A stretch of DNA of 59,657 bases from Alishewanella jeotgali KCTC 22429 (lineage in GTDB: Bacteria > Pseudomonadota > Gammaproteobacteria > Enterobacterales > Alteromonadaceae): NCBI RefSeq assembly GCF_000245735.1, contig NZ_AHTH01000050.1, forward strand, positions 1-59,657. The letters are read 5' to 3'. Below, one piece after another: positions 6,742 through 16,425 of the stretch; within the stretch, counting starts at the first letter, position 1, and the number at the start of each line of letters is the position of its first letter. A program made the position numbers and the translations under genes. Below the pieces are notes generated by a model. It saw nothing but the letters and a program-made list of their open reading frames with translations, searched no databases and was not told the origin of the DNA.

Positions 6742-9159
6742 CTAATCCGCATTACCACGGAAATGTAAACGAATACTGTCCTGCTCAATTTGGCTATGGC
6801 CGGCGCCGACGGAGCGCAGCATAACCAGTGGTTTGGCTGCCGCTTCGGTGTTAAAACGTACGCATTCGCCGGCGTTCCAGCCGCCACCCCATGCCTGGCT
6901 GCGGATCACAAAGTACGGCTGGTTGGTGTTGGGGTTAATGGGGGCAAAGTCATTTAACCTATCGCCGCGGGCAATTAAGCCAACGCCCTGGCCAATGCAG
7001 TTAAAGGCGCTGGAGCTGGTGAACACGATTACCCAGCGCTCGTTAATGGCGCTGCGGTTCTCGACTTCGATCGGATAGTTCAGCTCATTAAAGTTGGCAT
7101 TAGCTGGGGCGCCAGTAATGCTGTCGCTCCAAACGTTGTTCCAGGTAGTCATATCGAACAAGACATTGGCAGTGGCTTGCAGGTTACCCAGTTCTTTTAC
7201 GCTACTTACCACACTGCCAGCCGGATATTCCTGAAACAGCGGCGCGGTAATTGCCAGGCTGTTTTCAGTAACTTCGGATACCTGCGCCATTTCGGCAATG
7301 GTGTCGGAGATCTCAAACGGGCCGGTAAAGTCGCTGGCATTAACGATGGTTACTACGCCGGTGGTTTTGTTGTAGCTGTAGTGTGCATCCAACGGGTGCC
7401 ACAGCGAGGCGCCGGTGCTGTCGACGATATCAATGAAGGCGTTGGCCCGCTGGTTTAAGGTGGTGCCGTTCGGTAAGTCGGCTGCTGTGCTGTATTGGTT
7501 GTGGCTGATGTTTACCACGCCGAAGGGCCTGAAAATTGGCACCCGGCCGTTATTGGTTAGGCGCAGCTGGTTAATGCCATACAGCGATGCCGGCGGCGTT
7601 AACGGCAATAGCTCGGTAACGGTATAGCTTAGGCTGCTGCGGGTAATGGCATTAGTAAAATTAAGCGATACCACGCCATTGGCTACGGTGCCGCTTACAC
7701 CAACGCCGCTAATGGTGCCATTGGCATCGGCTGAGGCGCTGACAGCGCCGCCGGCAGCTAACTGGGCTGTGATGTAAAGCGTATTGGTAATGATCTCGTC
7801 GTAAGCCAGTACAAATTCGAGACTGGTAGTTGTAACGCCGGTGCCGGCATCGTTCTGAATTACCGCGGTGTACTGCAGATCGCTATAGCCATTTACGTAC
7901 TGAGACACCGAGCCATTGTTACTGACTAATGCCGCCAGCTGCCAAGTAGTGCCCGACACCTGAGCATATACGCCGTCGGTGCGCCACTCTGCCGATCGAA
8001 TGTTGCCGCTGAATACGATAGTACCCCGGATGGTTTGCTGGGCAACGCTATAGCCCGCAGGCATAGAGGTGCTATTTGCCCACATTTGGTAAACATCGGA
8101 GCTGAAGTAATAGATGAAGATGTCAGATCCGTTGTCTGGTTGCTCAGATAACGAAAAGCTAAAGGTGGTGCCTGAGTATGATGCATTGGTGTACGTACGG
8201 CGCTTAACCTGCCCGGCTTTAATGTAGTTAACCACCCACATTGGTTCGCCACCCAAGTTGATGCTGGCCAGATCGGCAGCATCGGGGATGTCCAGGCTGT
8301 AGTTGATGCCGGTAGCTGGGGTGATCAGCTCTTTGCGCTGCAGGCCATTAATGCTTTCAAAGGGTTTGGTGGCGGCGCGGATCACCGCCTGCGTTAAGCG
8401 TGGCAGCAGTTGGCCACTTGTTTCTGCCACCGGCAAGGTTTGCGCGGATACGGTTACAGGCGCAGTAAGGCGGGTGCAACCGTGATAGATAACGCTATCG
8501 TTTACTGTTACCGCGCGCAGCCGGGTGCAGCGTGCCTGGCCGTTAATTACAGTATCGCGGCCCGGTGTATTAAAGGGGATCCCCGGTTCAAAGGTTACGT
8601 TCTGGCCAAGGATTGCCGTAACAACTTTGGCAAAGTGAGTAAAACGCGGAAAGTTAACGTTTTCGGCGCCGGTGTACTCTACCGAGATCGAGATGATGCT
8701 GCCGGGGGTAAGGCTGACTACAGGCTGCTCGTTTACACCGGCATTGCCGCTGATATCAAAGGCGTTGATGATGTTTTGCCCAGGTGCCATTTCGGAAAGG
8801 CCAGAGCGCAGCAACAGGCCAGCAGATACGCCGGATTCAATTACATTGATGATGTCGCTCCGAACGCTGGCATCGGTAATGCCCGGTGCCTCTATCATAA
8901 TGATGTCGACTTTAGGATCTTCCGGCGGCTCGTTGATTAGCACATGGGCATCTTGTAGCAGCTGGGTGTTGGCTGTGCTGACGCCTGGGTAAATTTTAAC
9001 GATGTCGACGGCGCTTTGGGCGTGGTCGATGGCGCTGATATTGCTGAAAACGTCATTCAGTTTGGCATTTTGCACTTGCGCTGCAGTGCGCTGGCCGCCG
9101 CCGTTGGGGTTTTGCGTCATGCGCTGGGATTTGAAGATTTTTAAGTCGGTTCTTAGCAT
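6742..9159 (-). CDS. Large tail protein
   Basis: An 805-aa late protein. The N-terminal third contains a segment about retained position and gradient (YPGVSTANTQLLQDAH, IEAPGITDASVRSDIINVIESG). The rest is repetitive beta structure with many Asn, Thr and Ser residues, as in siphophage tail-tip or fibre proteins. It sits 13 bp downstream of a 121-aa tail protein and upstream of further tail genes. Tail assembly or receptor-interaction function is inferred from position, length and composition. Confidence 0.65.
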   Translation of the reverse strand: MLRTDLKIFKSQRMTQNPNGGGQRTAAQVQNAKLNDVFSNISAIDHAQSAVDIVKIYPGVSTANTQLLQDAHVLINEPPEDPKVDIIMIEAPGITDASVRSDIINVIESGVSAGLLLRSGLSEMAPGQNIINAFDISGNAGVNEQPVVSLTPGSIISISVEYTGAENVNFPRFTHFAKVVTAILGQNVTFEPGIPFNTPGRDTVINGQARCTRLRAVTVNDSVIYHGCTRLTAPVTVSAQTLPVAETSGQLLPRLTQAVIRAATKPFESINGLQRKELITPATGINYSLDIPDAADLASINLGGEPMWVVNYIKAGQVKRRTYTNASYSGTTFSFSLSEQPDNGSDIFIYYFSSDVYQMWANSTSMPAGYSVAQQTIRGTIVFSGNIRSAEWRTDGVYAQVSGTTWQLAALVSNNGSVSQYVNGYSDLQYTAVIQNDAGTGVTTTSLEFVLAYDEIITNTLYITAQLAAGGAVSASADANGTISGVGVSGTVANGVVSLNFTNAITRSSLSYTVTELLPLTPPASLYGINQLRLTNNGRVPIFRPFGVVNISHNQYSTAADLPNGTTLNQRANAFIDIVDSTGASLWHPLDAHYSYNKTTGVVTIVNASDFTGPFEISDTIAEMAQVSEVTENSLAITAPLFQEYPAGSVVSSVKELGNLQATANVLFDMTTWNNVWSDSITGAPANANFNELNYPIEVENRSAINERWVIVFTSSSAFNCIGQGVGLIARGDRLNDFAPINPNTNQPYFVIRSQAWGGGWNAGECVRFNTEAAAKPLVMLRSVGAGHSQIEQDSIRLHFRGNAD

Positions 9160-9172
9160 TGTTAAGCGCCTT

Positions 9173-9538
9173 TTAAATGGTCATAAATCGCAGGGTTACA
9201 CCCATTAATAAACTGGTGTTGTCCGGGTCGGTTTCGTTTTGCAGTGGCTCGGCGCTGATAGGGCCAGCGTTAAAATCCCACATCACGGTAAAGCTGCGGC
9301 CGTCGCCCAGGGTGATATCGAATTCACCTGGCGTGGCTTCGGCATGGGCAACTAAGGCGTTTACGGTGGCGCGGGTTAGCATGTCGTCTTGCAGCACAAT
9401 AGGGCGGCCCGCCTGGCGCTGTGCCACTTCTACTATAAGAGCGCCACTGCTGGCGTACTGGGCATTGGCGGTGCGGCTGCTCCAGCTATATTCGTTAATC
9501 CAGGGCATATCTGGCACGGTTAGCGTGTCGATAATCAT
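9173..9538 (-). CDS. Tail-module protein following tape measure
   Basis: A 121-aa protein (MIIDTLTVPDMPWINEYSW...). It overlaps the end of the tape-measure gene by 4 bp. The pattern of a mixed alpha/beta protein with a C-terminal strand (SLLMGVTLRFMTI), directly after the tape measure, fits a distal-tail or tail-tip connecting protein of Mu-like siphophages. No specific family is recognised with confidence. Confidence 0.6.
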   Translation of the reverse strand: MIIDTLTVPDMPWINEYSWSSRTANAQYASSGALIVEVAQRQAGRPIVLQDDMLTRATVNALVAHAEATPGEFDITLGDGRSFTVMWDFNAGPISAEPLQNETDPDNTSLLMGVTLRFMTI

Positions 9539-12500
9539 AAGCTGGTACTCCGGGCACGCTCGATTTGGGCGAGCAGGCGATCTGCTTCTAGGCTGTCGAT
9601 ACTGGCGGTAAAAGTTCGGCCAGGCATGGCCAGCTCTAAGCGCACTGTTTTGGTATTGCCACCATTGGTTACCGGTGCGGTTCCTGTTGGGGCTACAACC
9701 GGTAAAGGCGCGGCAGTGCTGGGGCTTGTAGCACTGGTAGTAGTTGTAGTGGTGCGGCGCGTGGTGGTTGTTGAGCCTGTTGCCGCAGCTTCTTCGGCCA
9801 GCTGCTTTTGCTTAATTTTGTAGATATCTTCGGCCAGTTTAAGGGCTTGCTGGGCTGCTGCCAGGGCTTCTTTGTCGCCACTTGCCTGGGCAGCTTTTAG
9901 TTTTTCGCGCAGCTCGGCTACCTGGGCCTCGTAACGGCGTTTTTCGATAGCGGCCTGGTTGTTGTTGAGGCGGTCGAATTCGTCCTGGAGTGAAAGCAGG
10001 GTGCCTTGTAGTTCGTCGCGGAAGCTTAGTAGGCGGTTTTCGGCGTCAGTAATTGCCTGGCGCAAACCGCGCATTTCGTTCTCGCCAAGCTCCCGAAAGC
10101 TGCGATCTGTTTGGTTGGTTATATTCCTTAGCTGAGCCATGGTTAGCGAGGCACTGCCAAGCTGCTCTGTAAACTCGCGCATGCGAATCGTTTCATTAAT
10201 GATTGTGCGCTCGCGCTTTAGGGCTTCGCTACTCGCCTTGGCTAAATCATCCCACCATGCACCTGTTACCCGTAGGTTTTGAGATATTTGCCCGTTAATC
10301 TCTCGCATTCTGGCATTTAGTTCTTCAACAGACTTATCTGCCAAATTAAATTCCATGTTCATCGCTTGCTGTGCATTGGCCAGTAAGCTGATGTACCGAG
10401 TGGCTTTACCCGAGCTTTCAGCCAGGTCTTCCAGGCGGCGTTGCTGCTCGGCGAGCGACAGGTTTGCGTTTTCGGTATCGCCCTGTAACTCTTCTTCGCC
10501 ATCACTTAGCCCAGCCAGCATGCGTTGGATAATGCCGATCACGTCGGCATAGCGTTCGCGCTGCTGGATGTATTCCTGGGCGCTGATGCCGTTAGATTGG
10601 TACAGGGCATCCAGCGCTTCCATTTGCTCTGTATACTCTGCCAGTTTGCGCTGCAGCTGCACGTAAGTGGCCGCCTCGATCTCTTTAATCTGATTAAGGC
10701 GTTTGGTTTGCTCGGCCAAGCGTGATTCGGCTTCAGCTAGTTTCTCTGCAGCTTGTTTTTTGGCCTCTGAGCTTGTTTTAGCATCATTCAGCGTTCTGCG
10801 ATAATTCTCAATTGCTTCTCGGGTTCTTGAGATTTCGGTTTGAGCTTTGCCTTGCGCAGTACTCTGATCCTCGATACTTTTTTTACTTTTATCCTGGCTC
10901 TCAATCATCCTTTTTAGGGAGTCAGACAGCCCCAGGTTGGCAGCTTCCAGCTTTAGGGTTTCCGGTACTACCTGGCCAGTACTGTTGGCAAGCTCAATAG
11001 CTGCCTGGGACAATTTAAGGAATGCCTGGCGCTGGATCTCTAAAGGAGCCTCGCCCTCTTTAATAATGTTATATGCAGCCTGAGCTTTAGCCGCTGTTCT
11101 TTCTAAGGTATCAACAGACGTGATGCCCAAAGCCTTGTACGCTTCCTCAGTGTTGCCCAGTAGCGCCTGAGTTTCTTCATAAAGCAAAGCGTTGGTACGG
11201 TTTTTCTGAGCTATCTGCTCAAGTTGAGCGATGTGCTCGCTGTATTGGCCGCCAGAGTTTTTAAGCGCTTCAATTACCAGATTGATTTGCTTGTTAAGTG
11301 ATTCAGCTGAAACACCGGTGGTCTCATATTTATCGCCTAACGCTAAGATCCGCTCTGCAGCTGCTGCCGCTTCCTGGGCGGTAAGCTTTAACTGGCCGAC
11401 TTGCTCGCGCTCTGCGGCTGCCAGCTCTTCTGATGCGGTTTTGGCTTTACGGTAGGCACCCAGCTTTTCATCGTAAACGATCAGGCCAGCGCGTTCGGCT
11501 TCCAGCAGCTGCTCCATATTGGTAATTTGCATACCAATACTTTTGCTGAGCGATTCATACTCGACTGTCAGTTCCCGCTGGGCGCGAGCCAAGCTGACTT
11601 TTGATTTTTCAAGTTCACGTTGAGCTTCAAGTAAGTCAAATGCTGCATCTTTGAGTTTTACAAACTGCTCCAGGGCCCATTGTACTGGCAGCAGTAAAAT
11701 AAAGGTGCCCAGGCTTTTAAAGAAGCCTTTGGCAGTGAGTTCTAGTTTGCGGGTGGCAGCCTCGGCGGTGTTAGTGCCCGTAACGTAGGCTTTAAGTTGC
11801 AGGATCGCGAGTTTAGCGCCATCGACAACGCCCCCCAGAAAACTCCCGACTTTTAGCGCTAACCAGGCTTTGGCTACCCAGCCGATTTCTTCGCGGAACT
11901 CATACAGCGCTGCGCCGGTGTCGCGGATCAAGGTGCCGGCACTCACTATGGTGTCGCTAAAGCGTTGTGCCCATTCCTGCAAGCGGCCATCGGCGGCCAT
12001 TTCGGCAAACTCGGCATTCAGGCCGGCGATTTGCTCTTTTAGCCAATCCATGGCGCCAGAGCTGCTAACCATATTATAAAACTGCGCAATGTTGTCTTTG
12101 GCATTAGAGATCAGGCCAGAGAGTAACGTCATATTCGCAGCAGCAGAGCCAGCAGATTGGCGGGCGATCTCTTCCATTAGCTGTTTGATGACATCGCGGC
12201 CCAGCTTGCCTTGTTCGGATAGTTTTTGCAGCTCCAGGGTGTTTTTGCCGGTAACTTCTTGCAGCAGATCCCAAACAGGCACACCGCGCTCGATTAGCTG
12301 CAGGATCTCTTCGCCCTGCAACTTCTGTTTGGCCCAGGCTTGGCCCAGTGCGAGGGAAATCCCTTCGACCTCCTGGAATCCGCCACCGAGTTTAAAAGCC
12401 TGGTCGACGATACCCTGTAAGGTGCCGTCCATTGGATCAAGGCCAAAAGCCTTCAAGCGTACAAAGGCTTTACTGACTTCCTCTAAACCTAGTGGTGTAT

Positions 12501-13233
12501 CTTTTGCGAATTGCTTTACCCACTCGGTAGCCGCTTCGCCACCTTTAATGCTGCCCATTAAGGCGCTGAACTGCACATCGAGTTTTTCAAACTGGCTGCC
12601 GGTAGTAAAAATGCCTGTCAGTGTTTGCCAAAGGCGGTTAATACCAAGATAAGTACCGGCCAGTGCTACCAGGCGCGAGGTAACGTTAGCAGCGCCTTGG
12701 CTAAAGGTGCGTTGCTGGCCATTAGCACGCAGGTAGTCGTCGCCGAGTTTTTTAACGTCGGTAGATGCGCGTTTAAACTCGTTTTGAACCCGGCGTTTTT
12801 CGGTAGTCAGGTTGCGGGTGTCGACGCCGGTTTGTTGCAGTTCGCGTTGCAGGCGGTCATGGTTCGATGCCTGGTTGGCCAGCTCTACCCGCATTTCCTC
12901 CAGCTGCTTTTCGGCAATGTCGATGTTCTTTGCCAGCTCAACGAAAGGCTTGCCACTGTCCTGGGCTTCGTTACGTAACTTATCGAGCTGAGTGGCTGCC
13001 GCGTAGGCGGCCATGGTATTTGCATCGAGCGCTTTGTTACTTTGCTCGAATTCTTTAATCAGATTTTGTTGGTCTGCCAGTTTGTCCAGCTTACTGGCTA
13101 AGGCATCAGCTTTGGGATCGGCATCTGCAGCCCCTTTACCCACATCGCGCACAGCCTCAGCCATCCGGGCGAGGTCTTTATCACCGGTTACCGATGCGGC
13201 TATTTTTAGTGCGAGTTCCAGGTTCTTACTCAT
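9535..13233 (-). CDS. Tail tape-measure protein
   Basis: A 1232-aa protein, by far the longest in the prophage. It has a typical tape-measure N-terminal domain at about residues 200-400 (LDVQFSALMGSIKGGEAATE, GIVDQAFKLGGGFQEVEG), a hydrophobic stretch near 455-530, and very long Gln/Glu/Ala-rich coiled coils over the rest. A Thr-rich low-complexity linker precedes the last 60 residues. It sets tail length and is ejected with DNA. The length supports a long non-contractile tail. The gene is separated from the tail-tube gene by a terminator-like hairpin (13258-13282). Confidence 0.9.
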   Translation of the reverse strand: MSKNLELALKIAASVTGDKDLARMAEAVRDVGKGAADADPKADALASKLDKLADQQNLIKEFEQSNKALDANTMAAYAAATQLDKLRNEAQDSGKPFVELAKNIDIAEKQLEEMRVELANQASNHDRLQRELQQTGVDTRNLTTEKRRVQNEFKRASTDVKKLGDDYLRANGQQRTFSQGAANVTSRLVALAGTYLGINRLWQTLTGIFTTGSQFEKLDVQFSALMGSIKGGEAATEWVKQFAKDTPLGLEEVSKAFVRLKAFGLDPMDGTLQGIVDQAFKLGGGFQEVEGISLALGQAWAKQKLQGEEILQLIERGVPVWDLLQEVTGKNTLELQKLSEQGKLGRDVIKQLMEEIARQSAGSAAANMTLLSGLISNAKDNIAQFYNMVSSSGAMDWLKEQIAGLNAEFAEMAADGRLQEWAQRFSDTIVSAGTLIRDTGAALYEFREEIGWVAKAWLALKVGSFLGGVVDGAKLAILQLKAYVTGTNTAEAATRKLELTAKGFFKSLGTFILLLPVQWALEQFVKLKDAAFDLLEAQRELEKSKVSLARAQRELTVEYESLSKSIGMQITNMEQLLEAERAGLIVYDEKLGAYRKAKTASEELAAAEREQVGQLKLTAQEAAAAAERILALGDKYETTGVSAESLNKQINLVIEALKNSGGQYSEHIAQLEQIAQKNRTNALLYEETQALLGNTEEAYKALGITSVDTLERTAAKAQAAYNIIKEGEAPLEIQRQAFLKLSQAAIELANSTGQVVPETLKLEAANLGLSDSLKRMIESQDKSKKSIEDQSTAQGKAQTEISRTREAIENYRRTLNDAKTSSEAKKQAAEKLAEAESRLAEQTKRLNQIKEIEAATYVQLQRKLAEYTEQMEALDALYQSNGISAQEYIQQRERYADVIGIIQRMLAGLSDGEEELQGDTENANLSLAEQQRRLEDLAESSGKATRYISLLANAQQAMNMEFNLADKSVEELNARMREINGQISQNLRVTGAWWDDLAKASSEALKRERTIINETIRMREFTEQLGSASLTMAQLRNITNQTDRSFRELGENEMRGLRQAITDAENRLLSFRDELQGTLLSLQDEFDRLNNNQAAIEKRRYEAQVAELREKLKAAQASGDKEALAAAQQALKLAEDIYKIKQKQLAEEAAATGSTTTTRRTTTTTTSATSPSTAAPLPVVAPTGTAPVTNGGNTKTVRLELAMPGRTFTASIDSLEADRLLAQIERARSTSL

Positions 13234-13257
13234 GCGATGCTCATTTAGCTGGCTTGG

Positions 13258-13282
13258 AAAAAGTGAGGCCGGGTGGCCTCAC
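13258..13282 (-). terminator. Terminator-like hairpin between tail-tube and tape-measure genes
   Basis: A perfect 8-bp stem GTGAGGCC/GGCCTCAC with a 4-nt loop, followed on the minus strand by TTTTT. It lies in the 68-bp gap inside the late operon. It could attenuate read-through so that tail-tube protein is made in excess of tape measure. Confidence 0.7.
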
Positions 13283-13301
13283 TGTTGGTACAGGTAACGC
13301 C

Positions 13302-14048
13302 TTACAGTTCGTGGTACTCAAACGGGGCGTCTTTACCCTCCAGCAATTTGATTTTGCCGCCCAGGGTGGTGCTAACAAACTCGGCTGCCATAAAGTCGAC
13401 CGGGTTGGTAGGTGCCAGGCTAGCCTCGGGCACTTCGAGCTTGGCGTTTTTGCCGGTAGCCAGGTTTTTCATGTCGCCGACAATACGGGCGCGAATTTGC
13501 GGGCGCAGGCCACCTTTAACGGCCATACCGCTGATGGCGTTGTACTGGTAGGTTAGGGTAATGGCGCCACCGGCTTCCATTGCCCCACCTTTTTTGGCGC
13601 GTACTAAGCCTGCGGCGTAGTTAATTTCAAGGTCTACTGCCACGTCCAGTGGGCCTGCCGGCGACACAATGGCACCAGTAATGCCCGCCTCGGCCAGGTT
13701 GCTATGGGCCAGTTGTACCCAGCGCTGATTGGCTGGCAGCGTTACCGCTTCATCGGTAGCTGTGCCGCTGCCCTGGTTGATGACTGCAGTATCACCCAGT
13801 AACGCCATTGCCAGCAGTTCTGCCGGTTGGTCGTCGAAGGCGATGGTAATTTCAGTGGGGGCTGCTGTTTTTACGACGTCCAGCGCCTGGCCATAGCTGG
13901 CTTTTTTACGGCTGGTGCGTACGGCTTCGTTGCTTGGGGTGTTAATCGCCAGCTGGGTGACGTTGATCGGCCCGATTAAACCAGTGCTTTGACCAGTGTC
14001 GGTTAAACGATCAATAAAGATGTTGCCTGATAACATTAAACCGCTCAT
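13302..14048 (-). CDS. Probable major tail-tube protein
   Basis: A 248-aa protein (MSGLMLSGNIFIDRL...). Its size, beta-rich pattern and location between the tail terminator and tape-measure genes fit a siphophage tail-tube protein. The segment LTYQYNAISGMAVKGGLRP followed by RIVGDMKNLATGKNAKLEVP resembles the central part of tail-tube-like proteins of Mu-like phages. It is followed by a terminator-like hairpin, consistent with high expression. Assignment rests mainly on position. Confidence 0.7.
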   Translation of the reverse strand: MSGLMLSGNIFIDRLTDTGQSTGLIGPINVTQLAINTPSNEAVRTSRKKASYGQALDVVKTAAPTEITIAFDDQPAELLAMALLGDTAVINQGSGTATDEAVTLPANQRWVQLAHSNLAEAGITGAIVSPAGPLDVAVDLEINYAAGLVRAKKGGAMEAGGAITLTYQYNAISGMAVKGGLRPQIRARIVGDMKNLATGKNAKLEVPEASLAPTNPVDFMAAEFVSTTLGGKIKLLEGKDAPFEYHEL

Positions 14049-14061
14049 GGGCGATCTCCTT

Positions 14062-14493
14062 TTACGCTTTTAAACGAAATTTGACGTTAAACGCCAACGG
14101 GTAGTAGGCGTGGCCCTTGGTGTAGCGGGGCTTTGCCGGTGAATTAATGCGGGTTAATACATGCTTGTCGTCAACCAGACTGTTGCCGTGTAGTGCGACC
14201 AACAGCTGCTTAATCAGCTTGCCCGCTTCCTGGTTTGGGTTTTGGCCACGGCCCTGGCGAATTGCGATAATCAGCAACCAGGTTTGGGTTACATGGCTGT
14301 AAGTACCGCCCTGGGCAATCTCGGGTACGGCATCGCCAAAGTAAATAACATGGCAGGCCGGGGTAACCTGGCTGAGTTCTTCAACCTCAGCCAGATCGTT
14401 AGCGCTATACACCTGGCGAAAGCCGGTTACGGTTTTCGCTACATCTATTAGGTGCTGCTCTGCAGCCAGGTAGTTGTCGCCGATGTCGTGCAT
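14062..14493 (-). CDS. Probable tail terminator / gp37-like protein
   Basis: A 143-aa protein. In Mu-like phages the gene after the gp36-type protein is a gp37/tail-terminator-like protein of this size, and the pattern (N-terminal helix, then strands such as HVTQTWLLIIAIRQG and a closing YYPLAFNVKFRLKA) fits. It touches the upstream DUF1320-type gene (shared base at 14493). The role, capping the tail tube for head joining, is inferred from order and fold pattern. Confidence 0.7.
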   Translation of the reverse strand: MHDIGDNYLAAEQHLIDVAKTVTGFRQVYSANDLAEVEELSQVTPACHVIYFGDAVPEIAQGGTYSHVTQTWLLIIAIRQGRGQNPNQEAGKLIKQLLVALHGNSLVDDKHVLTRINSPAKPRYTKGHAYYPLAFNVKFRLKA

Positions 14494-14918
14494 CAGATAA
14501 ACCCCTTGCTGTTGCGCCGGCTAAACACCAGGCCATCAGATTGCATTACCGCGATGGTGCCGGTTGGCTGGCTCGGTTGGTCGTCAGCTAAACCTAACTG
14601 CAGATCGCCTTTGCCTACCGCCTCCAGAAACCGAATCACTGCTTTGTAGCGGTCTGTTACTTGTTCTGGTGCCCGATCTCCATTTAACAGATAGCGAGCA
14701 ATAGAACAGCAATGGCCGGTCAGCACTGCTGGTACTTGGGCTAAGGGCAATTTGTAGCGGCCACCGATATAGCCATTAATTTCGGCGGTAGCATCGGCTA
14801 ATGCCTGCTCGACTACTGGCGTGTTGATTTCGCCATCGGCGGCGCCTTCACGCCAGCTAAGCAGGGCTAAGTCGTGCTCGCCAAACCGGCTAATCATGTC
14901 TGCTACAGAGGCGTACAT
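14493..14918 (-). CDS. DUF1320 / Mu gp36-like head-tail connector protein
   Basis: A 141-aa protein with the DUF1320 pattern: MYASVADMISRFGEHDLALLS at the N-terminus, AEINGYIGGRYKLPL in the middle and the helix ITGHCCSIARYLLN-like segment thereafter. DUF1320 proteins (Mu gp36) are adaptor-type proteins between head and tail genes. Start and stop overlap the neighbouring genes by a base each, showing tight coupling. Confidence 0.85.
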   Translation of the reverse strand: MYASVADMISRFGEHDLALLSWREGAADGEINTPVVEQALADATAEINGYIGGRYKLPLAQVPAVLTGHCCSIARYLLNGDRAPEQVTDRYKAVIRFLEAVGKGDLQLGLADDQPSQPTGTIAVMQSDGLVFSRRNSKGFI

Positions 14919-15397
14919 TACTGCTGAGCTCCAGTGTTACCAGCCAGATTGGCCTGATACGCTGTCCAGGCATCACTGCGTTCTTGCCCGGTAACCTTAC
15001 GACCAACTAACTTCTCCAACGCATCTAATTGCGGCAGGCCGCCATTGGTAAAGTGGTCTTTGTTGCCTGGCTCCAATAGCGCAATTGCTTGTTCCAGCGT
15101 TAATACTTTGTCCTGGTTTACAGTGGCTGATAATGCTCCGTCGCCCAGCCCCCCTTGCGTGTCGCTACCTTGATTTGTCTCAGGCAGCAGGCTTTTTGCA
15201 GCCGGTTTGTCCAGCGACGCCAGCAAGCTGGGATCTGCGAATTCACCCACAACAAGTAGGGGGTCGTTGTTGATTTGTTCCAGCTGTTCTGCCGAGAGCT
15301 TTTCCGCGTCAATAGTGTTCTGACCTTTAGTAAAGCGGACACCGCCTCGGCGATATCCCGTATGTGCCGCGCACATAATGAAAAGTAGTTTTGCCAT
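14918..15397 (-). CDS. Mu gp35-like protein with FluMu N-terminal domain
   Basis: A 159-aa protein. Residues 1-55 (AAHTGYRRGGVRFTKGQNTI...LSAEQLEQINNDPLLVV) match the short N-terminal domain of FluMu HI1506-like proteins found after the major head gene in Mu-like prophages. The rest is a linker, then a helical Gln/Leu-rich segment. The exact function is not known in the family. It lies between the major capsid gene and the gp36-like gene, as in Mu. Confidence 0.75.
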   Translation of the reverse strand: MAKLLFIMCAAHTGYRRGGVRFTKGQNTIDAEKLSAEQLEQINNDPLLVVGEFADPSLLASLDKPAAKSLLPETNQGSDTQGGLGDGALSATVNQDKVLTLEQAIALLEPGNKDHFTNGGLPQLDALEKLVGRKVTGQERSDAWTAYQANLAGNTGAQQ

Positions 15398-15487
15398 TTC
15401 ATGGTCTCTCCAATTAGCCGCTTGTAGCGGTTGTATGGGCTGTAAGGGTGCCGGGCGCTACTCCGGCTAAGCGCTTTGCGGTGGTGG

Positions 15488-16381
15488 TTATGCCAGCCAG
15501 GGCACGACTAACAAGTCGAGCGCCTTGTAGTTGGTGTTGCTTTCGCCGCCGACTTTTTGCGCCGCTTCAATAATTTTGCGGGCTTTAGCTCGGTTAGATG
15601 GGCCGCATACCAGCAGGTCAGGCATCACTCCAAGTGGGCGGCCTTTGTCTGATTTAAATCCCATCATCGCAGCGATAGCGGCATCCAGATTGTCGTCGGT
15701 TAAATCGGCTTTACTGGCAAAAGCCATCTGCCAGAAACCAAAGCCGACGTTTAGGCGGGCATCTACGCCATACAGATATTCGTCATGCATAAACACATGA
15801 TCAGAGTTACCAGCATCGGTTTTTGCCTGCAGGCGATAGTCGCGACGGAGCTGTTTAATTAGCGGCTTGATTGGGCGGCGGGTATCCAGCACAAACCACG
15901 CACTACCAGAGCCAGCTTGCATATTGCTGACCGACACTTCCTGACCTTCTTCACCCACTGGGTGGTCGGTATCAAAGTAGTTTTGGCCGTCATAGCATGG
16001 GGTGGTAAAGCCTACTGCTAATAAGGCATAGAGCAGTTCATCTGGATGGGTTGCTGCGGCATAACCCATGTCCTGGAACTTCGGCATCAAAATGCCGTAT
16101 TGGTCGTCTTCGATGTACTCAGCTTTGATGCCTTCAGTCGCCTCAAACTTCTTGTTTTTGATGGCGTAGCTATGCACTTTGGCTTTATTAATCTGACGCT
16201 CGCCAATCCATTCACGTAGGCGGCTAAACTCACCCATCCAGCTGTAATCGTTCTGGGCGGTGGTAGAGGGGATGGTGGTAGCAATACGATCACCGGTAGG
16301 TGTATAGGTACTACGCCCCTGATTAAATGCAGCACTAACAGCGGTATAAAGCGCAATGAGTGTCTGTGGTGTAATTTGCAT
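15488..16381 (-). CDS. Major capsid protein (Mu gpT-like)
   Basis: A 297-aa protein of the Mu gpT major head subunit family. Recognisable segments are the start MQITPQTLIALYTAVSAAF, YSWMGEFSRLREWIGERQ and YAIKNKKFEATEGI (the HK97-like E-loop region) and YFDTDHPVG. The length is close to Mu gpT (305 aa). It forms the icosahedral shell. It follows a DUF2190-type decoration gene and the I/Z protease-scaffold gene in the usual order. Confidence 0.93.
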   Translation of the reverse strand: MQITPQTLIALYTAVSAAFNQGRSTYTPTGDRIATTIPSTTAQNDYSWMGEFSRLREWIGERQINKAKVHSYAIKNKKFEATEGIKAEYIEDDQYGILMPKFQDMGYAAATHPDELLYALLAVGFTTPCYDGQNYFDTDHPVGEEGQEVSVSNMQAGSGSAWFVLDTRRPIKPLIKQLRRDYRLQAKTDAGNSDHVFMHDEYLYGVDARLNVGFGFWQMAFASKADLTDDNLDAAIAAMMGFKSDKGRPLGVMPDLLVCGPSNRAKARKIIEAAQKVGGESNTNYKALDLLVVPWLA

Positions 16382-16425
16382 TTCTTGCTCCTTAAAGCAG
16401 GTTTAAATTCGGTTTAAACCGGGCG

